DNA from: Flavobacterium endophyticum
Lineage (GTDB): Bacteria > Bacteroidota > Bacteroidia > Flavobacteriales > Flavobacteriaceae
Length of the DNA stretch: 64,000 nucleotides
Assembly: GCF_003634455.1 (NCBI RefSeq)
Contig: NZ_RBLC01000001.1
Location: 744,001-808,000 of the forward strand
Reading direction: 5' to 3'
The notes below the pieces were generated by a model. The model saw only the letters and a list, made by a program, of their open reading frames with translations. It searched no databases and was not told the origin of the DNA. Below are positions 55,034-63,273 of the stretch, piece after piece (within the stretch, counting starts at the first letter, position 1; each line of letters starts with the position of its first letter). A program made the position numbers and the translations under genes.

Positions 55034-55630
55034 ATGAAAATCATAATCGTAGGCGCAACCGGAACCATGGGAAGACACCTGGCAGCCGCATTTGAAAAAG
55101 AACACGAAATCATAAGAGTAGCTTCCAAAGGCGGCGACATACCAACCGATATCACCTCTGCCGCATCCATAGAAAATATGTTCAAGCAGGCAGGCCCTTT
55201 TGATGCGCTCATCTCTACCGCAGGACCTTCGTATGTAGGCCCATGGAAGACCATGACCGGAAAAGAATTCCAAAAAGGAATCGACGGCAAGCTGATGGGA
55301 CAAGTCAACCTGGTGCTCATAGGCCAACACTACATCAACCCGAAAGGCTCCTTCACCCTGATTACCGGAGCGCTGGCACAAGAGCCAGTACTGAACTTTG
55401 CCAGCGCGTCGGCCGCCAACGGAGGCGTCGAGGCTTTTGTACGCGCCGCTGCCATCGAATTGGAAAACGGCATCCGAATCAATGCCGTAAGCCCTACCGT
55501 CATCGAAGATTCGCCCCAGTATTTCCCTTTCTTTCCCGGCGATATTCCCGTGACCATGAAACAGCTGGAATACGGCTTCCGCAAAAGCGTCTTTGGCGCG
55601 AATACCGGACAGGTCATAAAACCCTATTGA
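55034..55630 (+). CDS. Short-chain dehydrogenase-like protein lacking the Tyr-x-x-x-Lys motif
   Basis: A 198-residue Rossmann protein. The N-terminus IIIVGATGTMGRHLA binds a nucleotide, STAGP and NAVSPTVIEDSP match SDR family blocks, but the active-site region reads ASASAANGGVEAFV with no YxxxK. This matches a subgroup of short SDR-like proteins (about 200 residues) that lack canonical catalytic residues. It may be a reductase with other chemistry or a non-catalytic binding protein. Last gene of the redox cluster; a bidirectional terminator follows. Confidence 0.88.
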   Translation: MKIIIVGATGTMGRHLAAAFEKEHEIIRVASKGGDIPTDITSAASIENMFKQAGPFDALISTAGPSYVGPWKTMTGKEFQKGIDGKLMGQVNLVLIGQHYINPKGSFTLITGALAQEPVLNFASASAANGGVEAFVRAAAIELENGIRINAVSPTVIEDSPQYFPFFPGDIPVTMKQLEYGFRKSVFGANTGQVIKPY

Positions 55631-55643
55631 TGTCTTAGGCCAT

Positions 55644-55674
55644 AAAAAAGCCCTGCTGTTGCAGGGCTTTTTTA
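55644..55674. terminator. Bidirectional terminator between SDR and DUF6157 genes
   Basis: AAAAAAGCCCTGC and GCAGGGCTTTTTT pair around TGTT, with A-run and T-run on both sides. Confidence 0.92.
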
Positions 55675-55694
55675 TTATATCTATCACAGATAGG

Positions 55695-56108
55695 CTATTT
55701 GCGCGACCTTACGGCCTTTACTATCTTAAGATTCTTGTCGTTTCGAAACGCCTCATAAGTGTCCGTTTCGCGTCCGTACAGCGCTACCTTTCCGTTGCTG
55801 TCGTTGTGGATGCCCCAGCCGTAGCGTTTTGTCAGCGGCGAAGTCCGGAGACACGCCTGCCCTTTAGAAAAGAACTGTTCCCTTGCCGCCGCGAGCTCGC
55901 TTGGAGACAGGTCGTTCCGCAGTGCATATACCTGAAAGAGTATATCGTCTGACGTAAATTGATACGGGTTCTTGCTCAAGAGGTCAAACTGGATATTCGC
56001 TATCGTTTTAGCGTCTCCCTTTACAGGCGGCAGTTCTCCTTTTGTGGCCGGACAGTCTTCTGCCGCCTCGATAAAAGTATCTTTGTAGTTGGTGGTATGC
56101 GTTTTCAT
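55695..56108 (-). CDS. DUF6157 family protein
   Basis: The ATG at 56108 (MKTHTTNYKDTFIEAAEDC) gives 137 residues of a compact cytoplasmic protein matching the DUF6157 pattern: DTFIEAAEDCPATKGELPP at the start and FSKGQACLRTSPLTKRYGWG further on. An 18-codon longer frame starts at 56162, but an exact -7 box (TATATTTG, minus 56157-56150) lies inside it, so the shorter start is preferred. Function of the family is unknown. Confidence 0.85.
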   Translation of the reverse strand: MKTHTTNYKDTFIEAAEDCPATKGELPPVKGDAKTIANIQFDLLSKNPYQFTSDDILFQVYALRNDLSPSELAAAREQFFSKGQACLRTSPLTKRYGWGIHNDSNGKVALYGRETDTYEAFRNDKNLKIVKAVRSRK

Positions 56109-56149
56109 CGGGTATTGGGTCTGCTGTTTTTTTATAAAGCATCCTGTAC

Positions 56150-56157
56150 CAAATATA
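56150..56157 (-). promoter_or_regulatory. DUF6157 gene -7 promoter box
   Basis: Reads TATATTTG on the minus strand, 41 bp upstream of the ATG at 56108. It decides between the two in-frame starts. Confidence 0.6.
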
Positions 56158-56189
56158 ACCAAAAAGCCATTTCTTGGTAAGGTGCTCTC

Positions 56190-57152
56190 CTATTTTTTGG
56201 CCTTGAGATACGTCTCGATTTCATTTACATACTCCTGCAGCTCGTTGCCCTTCACCAGAATATCCGGCGTTATCCCTTCACCAATGACCTTATATTCTTT
56301 CTTGTTTCGGTCTACCAGATTCCCTACCGTCAATATCAGCATGGCGCCGTCAGAAAGCTTGTACTCCGTATTGGCAGATGTCAGCCCCTGCGTATTCTTC
56401 CCTACCAGCCTTACGTTTTTCTGTCCCACAAAACTTACCGCGGTAAACTCTCCCGAACTCGACGTTTTTTTGCTTGTCAGTATAAAAATAGGCCTAGAAG
56501 CCGTTTTTAATTTCACTAGCCTGTTTTCGAACACATGATCCAGCTTGCCGTCATAAAACACCTTGCCGCCCGAATACGAAAAGTACCTTGTCTTGCCCTG
56601 CGGGTCGATATCGCCCACGACCTTTTTCTTGTCCAGAAACGGCTGTATGGCCGCATACATCGGATGGAACATGCCGCCGTCGTTATCCCTCAGGTCGATA
56701 ATCCATGCCTCGGGGTCGGCCTTGTCGAGCCTTGCTGCTTTTTCATACACCAATCCTACGTACTCTTTCCAATCTTCCTTGTTGAAGTTTCCTATTGGCG
56801 GAATCGTAATATAGGCATACTTGCCCGCTATCAGGCTGTCTTTTGCTTTCGGAAAATCGTAGCGTTGGGAATACTGCGCTACCATTTCGGGAACCGCAAA
56901 ATTAGAATGGCTGTCTTCCAGACTGTGAAGCGCCTGTACAAGCGACGGATAGGTCTCGCGTAGGGTCTTGCATTTTTTTACAGAATCATACGCCGTGCGG
57001 TACAGCTTGTCCCAATCGAGCCGGTGCTTGTTTACAGAATACTGCTTCATCACGCCTAAAGCTTCGGTAACATAATTCTTGATGCTGTCGGCTTGTGAAT
57101 AGCCATCAAGCGAGACAAGAAGCAACAGGGACAGGGCAATCATTTTTTTCAT
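56190..57152 (-). CDS. S41-family peptidase, secreted
   Basis: A 320-residue protein with a signal peptide (1-20, ending GYSQ). The S41 (C-terminal processing/tricorn-like) catalytic region has the nucleophile Ser in SSSGEFTAV and the family blocks WIIDLRDNDGGMFHPMY and ITPDILVKG. No PDZ domain is visible, so it is the short tail-specific-protease-like form common in Bacteroidota. Substrate unknown. It stands alone in its transcription unit between DUF6157 and DinB genes. Confidence 0.9.
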   Translation of the reverse strand: MKKMIALSLLLLVSLDGYSQADSIKNYVTEALGVMKQYSVNKHRLDWDKLYRTAYDSVKKCKTLRETYPSLVQALHSLEDSHSNFAVPEMVAQYSQRYDFPKAKDSLIAGKYAYITIPPIGNFNKEDWKEYVGLVYEKAARLDKADPEAWIIDLRDNDGGMFHPMYAAIQPFLDKKKVVGDIDPQGKTRYFSYSGGKVFYDGKLDHVFENRLVKLKTASRPIFILTSKKTSSSGEFTAVSFVGQKNVRLVGKNTQGLTSANTEYKLSDGAMLILTVGNLVDRNKKEYKVIGEGITPDILVKGNELQEYVNEIETYLKAKK

Positions 57153-57267
57153 TATCGGTAAGTGTTGTTTATTGGATTGAGTTTGAACAAGGCAAATGCT
57201 GCCATTGCCCAGACAGCAAGCCGTATCCTTGGCGCTGCCAGCAAAAAGACAAGCCTGCGCTGCAGGC

Positions 57268-57759
57268 CTATTCCATTAATTTTAAAGTTATCGCAATCTG
57301 ACCCAGATGGTAGATATCGTGCTGTATAAGCCCCTCCAGGAGCCTTCTCCAATCGTGGCCGTTCCCGTTATAGGTTTCCTCCAGAAAAGCATCCTCGCGT
57401 TTTTCCAAAAGGCCGACCAAGGTTTCAGCGCTTTCATAAAACTCCCTTTTGAGCCGTTCCCAGCCCTCCTGCTTGAGCAGCTCATTGTCTTTCCAGTTCT
57501 CCGGACTCTCCATTGTCAGTCCCGTAGGCTGGCCTTTCAGCTTTCCGATAATCGAATCCCTCCATACCGTGATGTGCGAGATCAACTCTGCCACGGTATG
57601 CACTCTGGCAACCGGACGTTCAAAAGCCTGCGCTTCCGTAAGTCCGTCGATCTTATTCTTGAAATTCTCTCCATACCAATTCTCCCCTCCGATCACGTTT
57701 CTTTGGGTCTTGACGATATGGCTCATGTCTTTACTCTTGTCTTTCATAAACATATGCAT
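57268..57759 (-). CDS. DinB-family protein
   Basis: A 163-residue four-helix-bundle protein of the DinB/YfiT type: the potential metal-binding His residues are visible at ELISHITVWRDS and GLIQHDIYHLGQIAITLK, the latter near the C-terminus. The N-terminus has several possible Met starts (MHMFMKDKSKDM); the true start may be a few codons later. DinB-like proteins bind metal and are often thiol transferases or stress proteins; the role here is unknown. It follows the alpha/beta hydrolase gene by 6 bp. Confidence 0.88.
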   Translation of the reverse strand: MHMFMKDKSKDMSHIVKTQRNVIGGENWYGENFKNKIDGLTEAQAFERPVARVHTVAELISHITVWRDSIIGKLKGQPTGLTMESPENWKDNELLKQEGWERLKREFYESAETLVGLLEKREDAFLEETYNGNGHDWRRLLEGLIQHDIYHLGQIAITLKLME

Positions 57760-57765
57760 CTCTTG

Positions 57766-59073
57766 TTATTTCTTTAAAAATTCGAGTACTTCCTTGTTAA
57801 ACAGCTCCGGATTATCGGCCACCACGTTGTGCGTCTGCCCTTTGAGCAGCAGCAGCTGTGCGCCCGGAATGCTGGCGGCTATAAGCCTCGTATGCTCTTC
57901 CAGTATCAGGTCATGCTCTCCCGCCATCACCAGCGTCTGGGCCGTGGTAGTGCCGAGGCTCTCCGGACTGATATTCGGTTCCTTCAGCAGCATTTCCATC
58001 AGGCGGATAACCACAGGATCTGCGTCTTTTTGGGCCTTCATCTCTTTCAGGTCCTTGGCCACCTGCTTGAGTATCTTTTTATCCAGCGCCTTGTCCGAAG
58101 GGTTGAGGTTGGCCCCCATAGTAACCAGCTTCTTGACATAGTCTGGATATTTGCTTGCCAGCAGCAGCCCCGTATTGCCCCCGTCGCTCCAGCCCACGAG
58201 GCTTACCTGTTTCAGATGCAGCGAGTCCAACAGCACCTTCATATCGTCGGCAAACTGATTGTATGAAAAATAGCTTGTTGTCGTATCTAGGCTCTTGCCC
58301 TGCCCCCGGGTATCTACCGCTATGACCTTATAATTTTTAGAAAAGGCTTCAATCTGTCCCGCAAAACTGCTGATCGAACCGCCGTTGCCATGCAGCAGCA
58401 GCAAAGGTTCGCCCTGGCCATAGATTTCATAATAGATTTTTGTGCCTGCGCTCGTGACATAGCTGCCCGCTTCGGCATTGTTGCCGTATAGTACACTGTT
58501 GACGATCATGCCGCCCTCAGCATGGATGTGCAAGAACTGCCCTCGGCCGCGCTCCTTCTCCAAAGAAGCAGTGACCCCTTTCTTCGTGGCCGACTCGGTA
58601 TTCTTGAATCCCTTGAGCGGATTTTGGGCAGGCGATTTTTCGAAATCGCCGTTCTCTACCGGTATGTCGGTCCACCCCTCGCCTTCTTTGATCTTGAACC
58701 GGACCGCATCAAACCAAAAGTCGCCATTGCCGTAGGTAACCAGCATCGCCCATATCTTATGCGCTTCGGCATCAATGGTACCGCTGACGGTATAGGTATT
58801 CCATCCTGCAGTACCGCTCGGTACCATGGCTCCTTGGCGGGCGCTGTTGATATAGTCCCAATCCTGTTTTTTTGTCTGCAGGCTCATGATTGCGCTGCCG
58901 CTGATGGAATCGGCGGGCTGGCTTTTGATATCGACCACAAGCTGGAATTGCTTTCCTGCATATTTCTTGGCCTCGATAAGCTTGACGAGCCCGACATTGG
59001 TCGTTGTATATTTCAGCTGTGAATGTACCTGCAGCTGGCACATCAGAAAAAAGCCTGCGAGTAGGTAGTTCAT
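57766..59073 (-). CDS. Alpha/beta hydrolase with N-terminal jelly-roll-like domain
   Basis: A 435-residue secreted protein: signal peptide (1-18), an N-terminal beta-sandwich (about 20-195; YAGKQFQLVVDIKSQ, AMLVTYGNGDFWFDAVRFKI) of the kind found before peptidase and esterase domains in Bacteroidota, and an alpha/beta hydrolase domain (about 205-435) with the oxyanion HGNGGSISSF, the nucleophile in SLVGWSDGGNTG, Asp in GEHDLI and His in KGQTHNVV. Ester substrate unknown. It begins with a TAGTTTTG box (59103-59096) and is cotranscribed with the DinB gene. Confidence 0.9.
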   Translation of the reverse strand: MNYLLAGFFLMCQLQVHSQLKYTTTNVGLVKLIEAKKYAGKQFQLVVDIKSQPADSISGSAIMSLQTKKQDWDYINSARQGAMVPSGTAGWNTYTVSGTIDAEAHKIWAMLVTYGNGDFWFDAVRFKIKEGEGWTDIPVENGDFEKSPAQNPLKGFKNTESATKKGVTASLEKERGRGQFLHIHAEGGMIVNSVLYGNNAEAGSYVTSAGTKIYYEIYGQGEPLLLLHGNGGSISSFAGQIEAFSKNYKVIAVDTRGQGKSLDTTTSYFSYNQFADDMKVLLDSLHLKQVSLVGWSDGGNTGLLLASKYPDYVKKLVTMGANLNPSDKALDKKILKQVAKDLKEMKAQKDADPVVIRLMEMLLKEPNISPESLGTTTAQTLVMAGEHDLILEEHTRLIAASIPGAQLLLLKGQTHNVVADNPELFNKEVLEFLKK

Positions 59074-59095
59074 CTTCTTGTCGTGTTTGTTCCTA

Positions 59096-59103
59096 CAAAA
59101 CTA
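59096..59103 (-). promoter_or_regulatory. -7 promoter box of the alpha/beta hydrolase gene
   Basis: Reads TAGTTTTG on the minus strand, 22 bp before the start codon at 59073. Confidence 0.55.
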
Positions 59104-59144
59104 AAGAGGCTGGCGCAGTAAAAATTGTAAAAATGGAAAGAGGC

Positions 59145-59921
59145 TTAGCCGCCAAACGCTTTTTCGGTCTCATACGGACTCTTGAAGGTCATCCATTGGG
59201 TGATGGGGCCTTGCTTTCCGTCAATGCTGGTCGGCGTAAACCGGACCTTGTAGGTTCCTTTACGGGCATACGAAAACGGTCCACCGCACATGTCAAATCC
59301 GACCCACAGCTTGCCTTCTTCCGAAGGAATATAAAAAACAGTCTTTTCGCCCGTCTTGTTTTCTACCAATTCGGCCTTGTACCAGATTTCGTTTTTCCCG
59401 CCTGCCTTGCTCTTGAAGACGGCGTTTGCGGCATCGCCGCACCCAAATACCTGCCATTTATTGCTTACATAGGTTATCTTGGTGGCAGGGTCGGGCGCTG
59501 GCTGCTCGCTCGCGGTTCCCGTCTGCCAATAGACCCGTTCCCTTTTTCCGGTCGACGGATCGTTTCGCTGCATCTCCGCTGCCTCTGCTTCCGTCTCCCC
59601 TTCAAAGTGCAAGGTATAGCGCCTGTCGGGCAACAAGGTTCCCGACACTTTGAAAAGAGCCTGCGATACGCCCCTGCGTCCTTTCAGAACCTCAACGAGC
59701 TGCAGTTCGGTAATCTGTCCCTCAGCATCCTTCAAGTAGGCCTTTCTGCTGCCAAAACTTTCGATGGTCTTCTGGCTGCGGGAATAGCCTTGGACAATAA
59801 ACATCGGATTCAGAGAGATTTCTTTCTGCCTCGGAAAAAAATCCATGCCGCTCATCGCGCAGTCTGCCTGCACGCTGCCGACTCCGATAAAAAGGAAAAG
59901 AAATGCCACTATATTTTTCAT
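59145..59921 (-). CDS. Secreted hypothetical protein
   Basis: A 258-residue protein with a signal peptide (1-19, ending SVQAD). The mature part looks like beta-sandwich material: regular beta-strand phrases (FKVSGTLLPDRRYTLHFEGE, GTYKVRFTPTSIDGKQGP) and four Cys (residues 21, about 155, 210 region). No family or catalytic motif is recognised. It is GC-rich like its neighbours. A long antisense frame on the plus strand (59004-60236) covers it and is taken as a shadow. Confidence 0.75.
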   Translation of the reverse strand: MKNIVAFLFLFIGVGSVQADCAMSGMDFFPRQKEISLNPMFIVQGYSRSQKTIESFGSRKAYLKDAEGQITELQLVEVLKGRRGVSQALFKVSGTLLPDRRYTLHFEGETEAEAAEMQRNDPSTGKRERVYWQTGTASEQPAPDPATKITYVSNKWQVFGCGDAANAVFKSKAGGKNEIWYKAELVENKTGEKTVFYIPSEEGKLWVGFDMCGGPFSYARKGTYKVRFTPTSIDGKQGPITQWMTFKSPYETEKAFGG

Positions 59922-60029
59922 CTTGTTCTGGTTTTTTGCAGGCTGCGAAATGCTTCTGCTTTACAGCTTAAACGCTACGCCTGTGTTTTTTATTTTAACT
60001 GGATAGGTTGGAATCCCTTCCTATCTGTC

Positions 60030-61367
60030 CTAGACAAAATAAGATCCCGGCACCGGGCTCTCGATCATAAAAACATACCTGCTGCTGCCTGCCTCCGAGC
60101 CTATTCCCTTCAGGTAGTCCCTTCGGGAGGCATAAAACTCAAGATGCGGGTCTGCTTCAGGCTCTTCGGATTCCGCGTTAAAAATATCGGCTGCGATTTC
60201 TTCGGGCTGGCGGCTGTCTGGCTGCGTTTCTTCTAAAGTCCCTTGCTCTGGATCTGTCAACTTAAAGCCGCCCCCGTTCCACGGAAAGACATACGTCTGC
60301 GTCATAAAACCGATAATATCCGGCGTCACGGCCGCAGCATCCAGCCAGCTATGGTTCAGCGAAAAGACAATCTGGCCGTTGCGTATGGTGACCAGCTCTT
60401 GGTACTCCATCAGCAGCGAGCTGTCTGCGGCAACGATAAGGCTGCCCTCGTGTTCGCTTTCCGGACTGTAGGTGCCGAAGCCTATGCCGAGCTGCCTGGC
60501 CAGCAGCCTTCCGATAATCTCAGAATCCCGATCCGGAAGTGCCGCAATGTCTCGGAAAGAAACCGAAAGCCTGTCCGCCAGTCGTGCCAGCTTTTCGGCT
60601 GCCGCCTTTATCGATTCGTTAGAACCCCAGCTTGCCACATACCTGCCGCCTGCCACATAATCGTCGCTGTCTTCCCTTTCAAAAAAGTCCAGCATCACGC
60701 CGCCGTATTGTATGTACTGCCAGTCGCGTATGTGCGTCTGCGCTTCGGCTACCGTATTGTAGCGCTGCAGCGTTTCCTCCAGTTCTACAATCTTCATTCT
60801 TGGTATTTCAATTTCTTCTTCGTTGGGATACGTATCGATAACAGCCCTCAGGCCCGCCACAGCTTCTGCCACTCCGTCTAATTGCCCATCCAGCAGCTTG
60901 CACTTGTTCAAAAAATACATATTCCAGAAGTCGCCAAGGTCTGATTTCTTTAGCACTTCAACGGCCTTCCCTACCTCAAACTGCCTTGCATAACAGATGG
61001 CAAGGTTGTGCCGCGCCTCTTCGTTATCGGGCTGCAGCTCGACCGCTTTTTCATAAAAGGCCTGTGCCATGTCATAATACTGCTGTTCAAAATAAAAGCT
61101 GCCCAAGACATCGAATCCTTCGGCATTGCGCATGTCGCGATAGACGGCTTCAAGGAGTTCCTGTTCGTCATAACCGCCCAGCTGCTTGAGGCTGTCCGCT
61201 GCCAGCCTATAGAGCGGCTTATGGCCCGCGTCTTTTTTAAAACCCCAAGACAAGGCCCGCAGGCTTTCCTGAAACTCGCCCTTGTCAAAATATTCTTTTG
61301 CCTTGTCCAGATCTTCCTTGGCAGGCGAATCGTTTTCTTTCTTGTCAAAAAAACCAAATAATCCCAT
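60030..61367 (-). CDS. TPR-repeat protein of unknown function
   Basis: A 445-residue protein without a signal peptide. The N-terminal half has TPR-like helices (about 15-190: EDLDKAKEYFDKGEFQESLRALSW, MAQAFYEKAVELQPDNEEARHNLAICYA). The C-terminal half (about 215-445) is a mixed domain that I do not recognise, with DWQYIQYGGVMLDFFERED and a final acidic tail. TPR proteins mediate protein-protein contacts. A TATATTTG box on the minus strand (61437-61430) precedes it, and it is alone in its unit. Confidence 0.75.
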   Translation of the reverse strand: MGLFGFFDKKENDSPAKEDLDKAKEYFDKGEFQESLRALSWGFKKDAGHKPLYRLAADSLKQLGGYDEQELLEAVYRDMRNAEGFDVLGSFYFEQQYYDMAQAFYEKAVELQPDNEEARHNLAICYARQFEVGKAVEVLKKSDLGDFWNMYFLNKCKLLDGQLDGVAEAVAGLRAVIDTYPNEEEIEIPRMKIVELEETLQRYNTVAEAQTHIRDWQYIQYGGVMLDFFEREDSDDYVAGGRYVASWGSNESIKAAAEKLARLADRLSVSFRDIAALPDRDSEIIGRLLARQLGIGFGTYSPESEHEGSLIVAADSSLLMEYQELVTIRNGQIVFSLNHSWLDAAAVTPDIIGFMTQTYVFPWNGGGFKLTDPEQGTLEETQPDSRQPEEIAADIFNAESEEPEADPHLEFYASRRDYLKGIGSEAGSSRYVFMIESPVPGSYFV

Positions 61368-61429
61368 TGCTGCTGTTCTAATAATTGGTATAGCGGCCGA
61401 CAGCCCGTGCTGCCCTGATGCCCGATGAC

Positions 61430-61437
61430 CAAATATA
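61430..61437 (-). promoter_or_regulatory. -7 promoter box of the TPR protein gene
   Basis: Reads TATATTTG on the minus strand, 62 bp before the start codon. Confidence 0.45.
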
Positions 61438-61471
61438 GCAGCTTTCTTTATATGCCTGTATTTTTACCACT

Positions 61472-61503
61472 AAAAAAAGGCTGCCGTCAAGAAACGGCAG
61501 CCC
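61472..61503 (-). terminator. DoxX gene terminator
   Basis: GGCTGCCGT and ACGGCAGCC form a 9-bp stem around TTCTTG; on the minus strand a seven-T run follows, 43 bp after the DoxX stop. Confidence 0.85.
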
Positions 61504-61546
61504 CATAAAAATAGGTCTATCCTATCGCGTCCAGCAGCCGGATCGC

Positions 61547-61918
61547 TTATAGCGTAATCTTAAACTGCTTGTCGGTATACAATAACACGACGGTCAAGAC
61601 GCACATCGCCAAGGAATCAAAGTAATGATGGTATTCTTGATGCGCCATATGGGCCGTAAATGCACCTGCCGCAAACGGAGCCAAAAACAGGATGCCGGCG
61701 TTCTTGAGCTTGGGCTTCCACAGTCCGGCCACGACTATCAAGACGCCTATCAGCTCAAAGATGCCGATGGCGATCGTCCAGGCCGTATTAAAGCCCAGCG
61801 ATTGCATGCTGGACATCATGGATTCTTTCTGAAATACTTTAAAAAGCGAGGCATAGCCGAAAACATAGACATAATAGGCATAACTCAGCCAATGCACGAG
61901 GGTGTTGATTTTTTTCAT
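61547..61918 (-). CDS. DoxX-family membrane protein
   Basis: A 123-residue protein with four hydrophobic helices and the DoxX pattern (VFGYASLFKVFQKESMM, IAIGIFELIGVLIVVAGLW, GILFLAPFAAGAFTAHMAH). DoxX-like proteins are small inner-membrane proteins linked to redox homeostasis. It is divergent from the HxlR regulator (98 bp between starts), which may repress or activate it. Ends at a strong terminator. Confidence 0.9.
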   Translation of the reverse strand: MKKINTLVHWLSYAYYVYVFGYASLFKVFQKESMMSSMQSLGFNTAWTIAIGIFELIGVLIVVAGLWKPKLKNAGILFLAPFAAGAFTAHMAHQEYHHYFDSLAMCVLTVVLLYTDKQFKITL

Positions 61919-62016
61919 GATACTACTGTGATTTTGTTATTGCAAATATCTTTATTAGCTTGCAGGAATAACAGAACCTACAAAATTGTTGGGTACTAAC
62001 AAATAAGTAAGTACGT

Positions 62017-62370
62017 ATGCGCAAAGAGAATTCTACCAACAGCATCAACGAAAAGCACCTCAACCAAAATTGCGGTATTTCGGCCACGCTCTCGCTCATC
62101 GGCGGGCGCTGGAAGATCAACATCCTTAGCTACCTGCTCAACGAAGACAGGCTCCGCTACAGCGCGCTCCGCGCCCGCCTCGAAGGCATCTCGGAACGCA
62201 TGCTGATTTCAAAACTGAAAGAACTGGAGCAGGACGGACTCGTAAACCGTATCGTCTACCCGCAGGTACCGCCCAAGGTAGAATACGAGCTGACGGAACT
62301 GGGCCATTCGCTTCGGGAAATCTTGGAATTGATGGACGAATGGGGAGAGCAGAAAGAGCCTTCTCACTAA
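62017..62370 (+). CDS. HxlR-family transcriptional regulator
   Basis: A 117-residue winged-helix protein with the HxlR layout: NCGISATLSLIGGRWKINILSYL with an N-terminal Cys (residue about 18), then ISERMLISKLKELEQDGLVNR and YELTELGHSL. The Cys near the start is the redox or electrophile-sensing site in relatives such as HypR and YodB. It lies between the divergent DoxX gene and a codirectional alpha/beta hydrolase gene 37 bp downstream, both plausible targets. Confidence 0.92.
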   Translation: MRKENSTNSINEKHLNQNCGISATLSLIGGRWKINILSYLLNEDRLRYSALRARLEGISERMLISKLKELEQDGLVNRIVYPQVPPKVEYELTELGHSLREILELMDEWGEQKEPSH

Positions 62371-62407
62371 AATCCCTACCCGAAAAACCGCCAACAACCT
62401 AACTCGT

Positions 62408-63199
62408 ATGCCCTTGATGACACCACAAAATAACGGCAGGCTGATTACTATAAACGGACAAGAACTTTATATTGAATTCCAGAATACGCGCAAAAACCGC
62501 CCTACCTTGGTCTTTCTGCACGACTCTTTGGGCTGCACGGCGCTATGGCGCAATTTTCCGCAAAAGCTGGCCGAAGCCGCCCAATGCAATGTTTTGGTGT
62601 ATGACCGATTGGGCTATGGCAAGTCGGCCGCAATGCTCACCCATGAAAGGCCCGTGCGCTATCTGGAAACGGAAGCGGCAGTATTGGACGGACTGCTAGC
62701 CGCGCTAGACATTCATGAGGCCCTCTTATTCGGACACAGCGACGGCGGTTCTATCGCCTTGATTACCGCAAGCCGTTACGGACAAAGAATCAGAGCCGTA
62801 ATCTGCGAAGCCGCTCATATTTTTGTAGAAGAAGTCACCTTGCAGGGCATCCGCGAAGCGATGGAAGCCTATAAGACCACCAGCCTGCCGGAACGCCTGC
62901 AGAAATACCACGGCGACAAGGTCGATACGCTATTTAAGGCCTGGACCGAAACATGGACGCGGGATGATTTTAGGGAATGGAATATCGAATCTTTTTTATC
63001 TGGAATCACCTGTCCACTTTTGTTTGTACAGGGCGAAGCCGATGAATACGGCACTATGGAACAGGCAGAAAAAACGGTCAGCCAAGTGAGCGGGAAGGCT
63101 TTGTTGTATAGTATTCCGGAGGTCGGGCATACACCACATAAAGAAGCTCCTGAGTTGACACTTCGAGCGGCAAAGAATTTTATAGACAATTTAGGATAG
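62408..63199 (+). CDS. Alpha/beta hydrolase
   Basis: A 263-residue cytoplasmic hydrolase with the HDSLGC oxyanion region, the nucleophile Ser in LFGHSDGGSIAL, an Asp near GEADEYG and the His in EVGHTPHKEAP, a complete Ser-Asp-His triad. Substrate unknown. It follows the HxlR gene by 37 bp and may be controlled by it. GC-rich N-terminal part, less so towards the end. Confidence 0.93.
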   Translation: MPLMTPQNNGRLITINGQELYIEFQNTRKNRPTLVFLHDSLGCTALWRNFPQKLAEAAQCNVLVYDRLGYGKSAAMLTHERPVRYLETEAAVLDGLLAALDIHEALLFGHSDGGSIALITASRYGQRIRAVICEAAHIFVEEVTLQGIREAMEAYKTTSLPERLQKYHGDKVDTLFKAWTETWTRDDFREWNIESFLSGITCPLLFVQGEADEYGTMEQAEKTVSQVSGKALLYSIPEVGHTPHKEAPELTLRAAKNFIDNLG

Positions 63200-63273
63200 T
63201 ATCTGTTTTTTATTGACAAGACTCCTTAAGAGCTTCCTAAAAATAGTCTCGTAGAATTTGTATCCTAGCAGGA

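Noticed and set aside
59004..60236. 410-residue plus-strand frame
   Set aside because: It runs antisense to three minus-strand genes in a GC-rich stretch. Its translation is low-complexity Arg/Leu/Phe-rich with no family match, and the minus-strand genes have signal peptides and promoter boxes.
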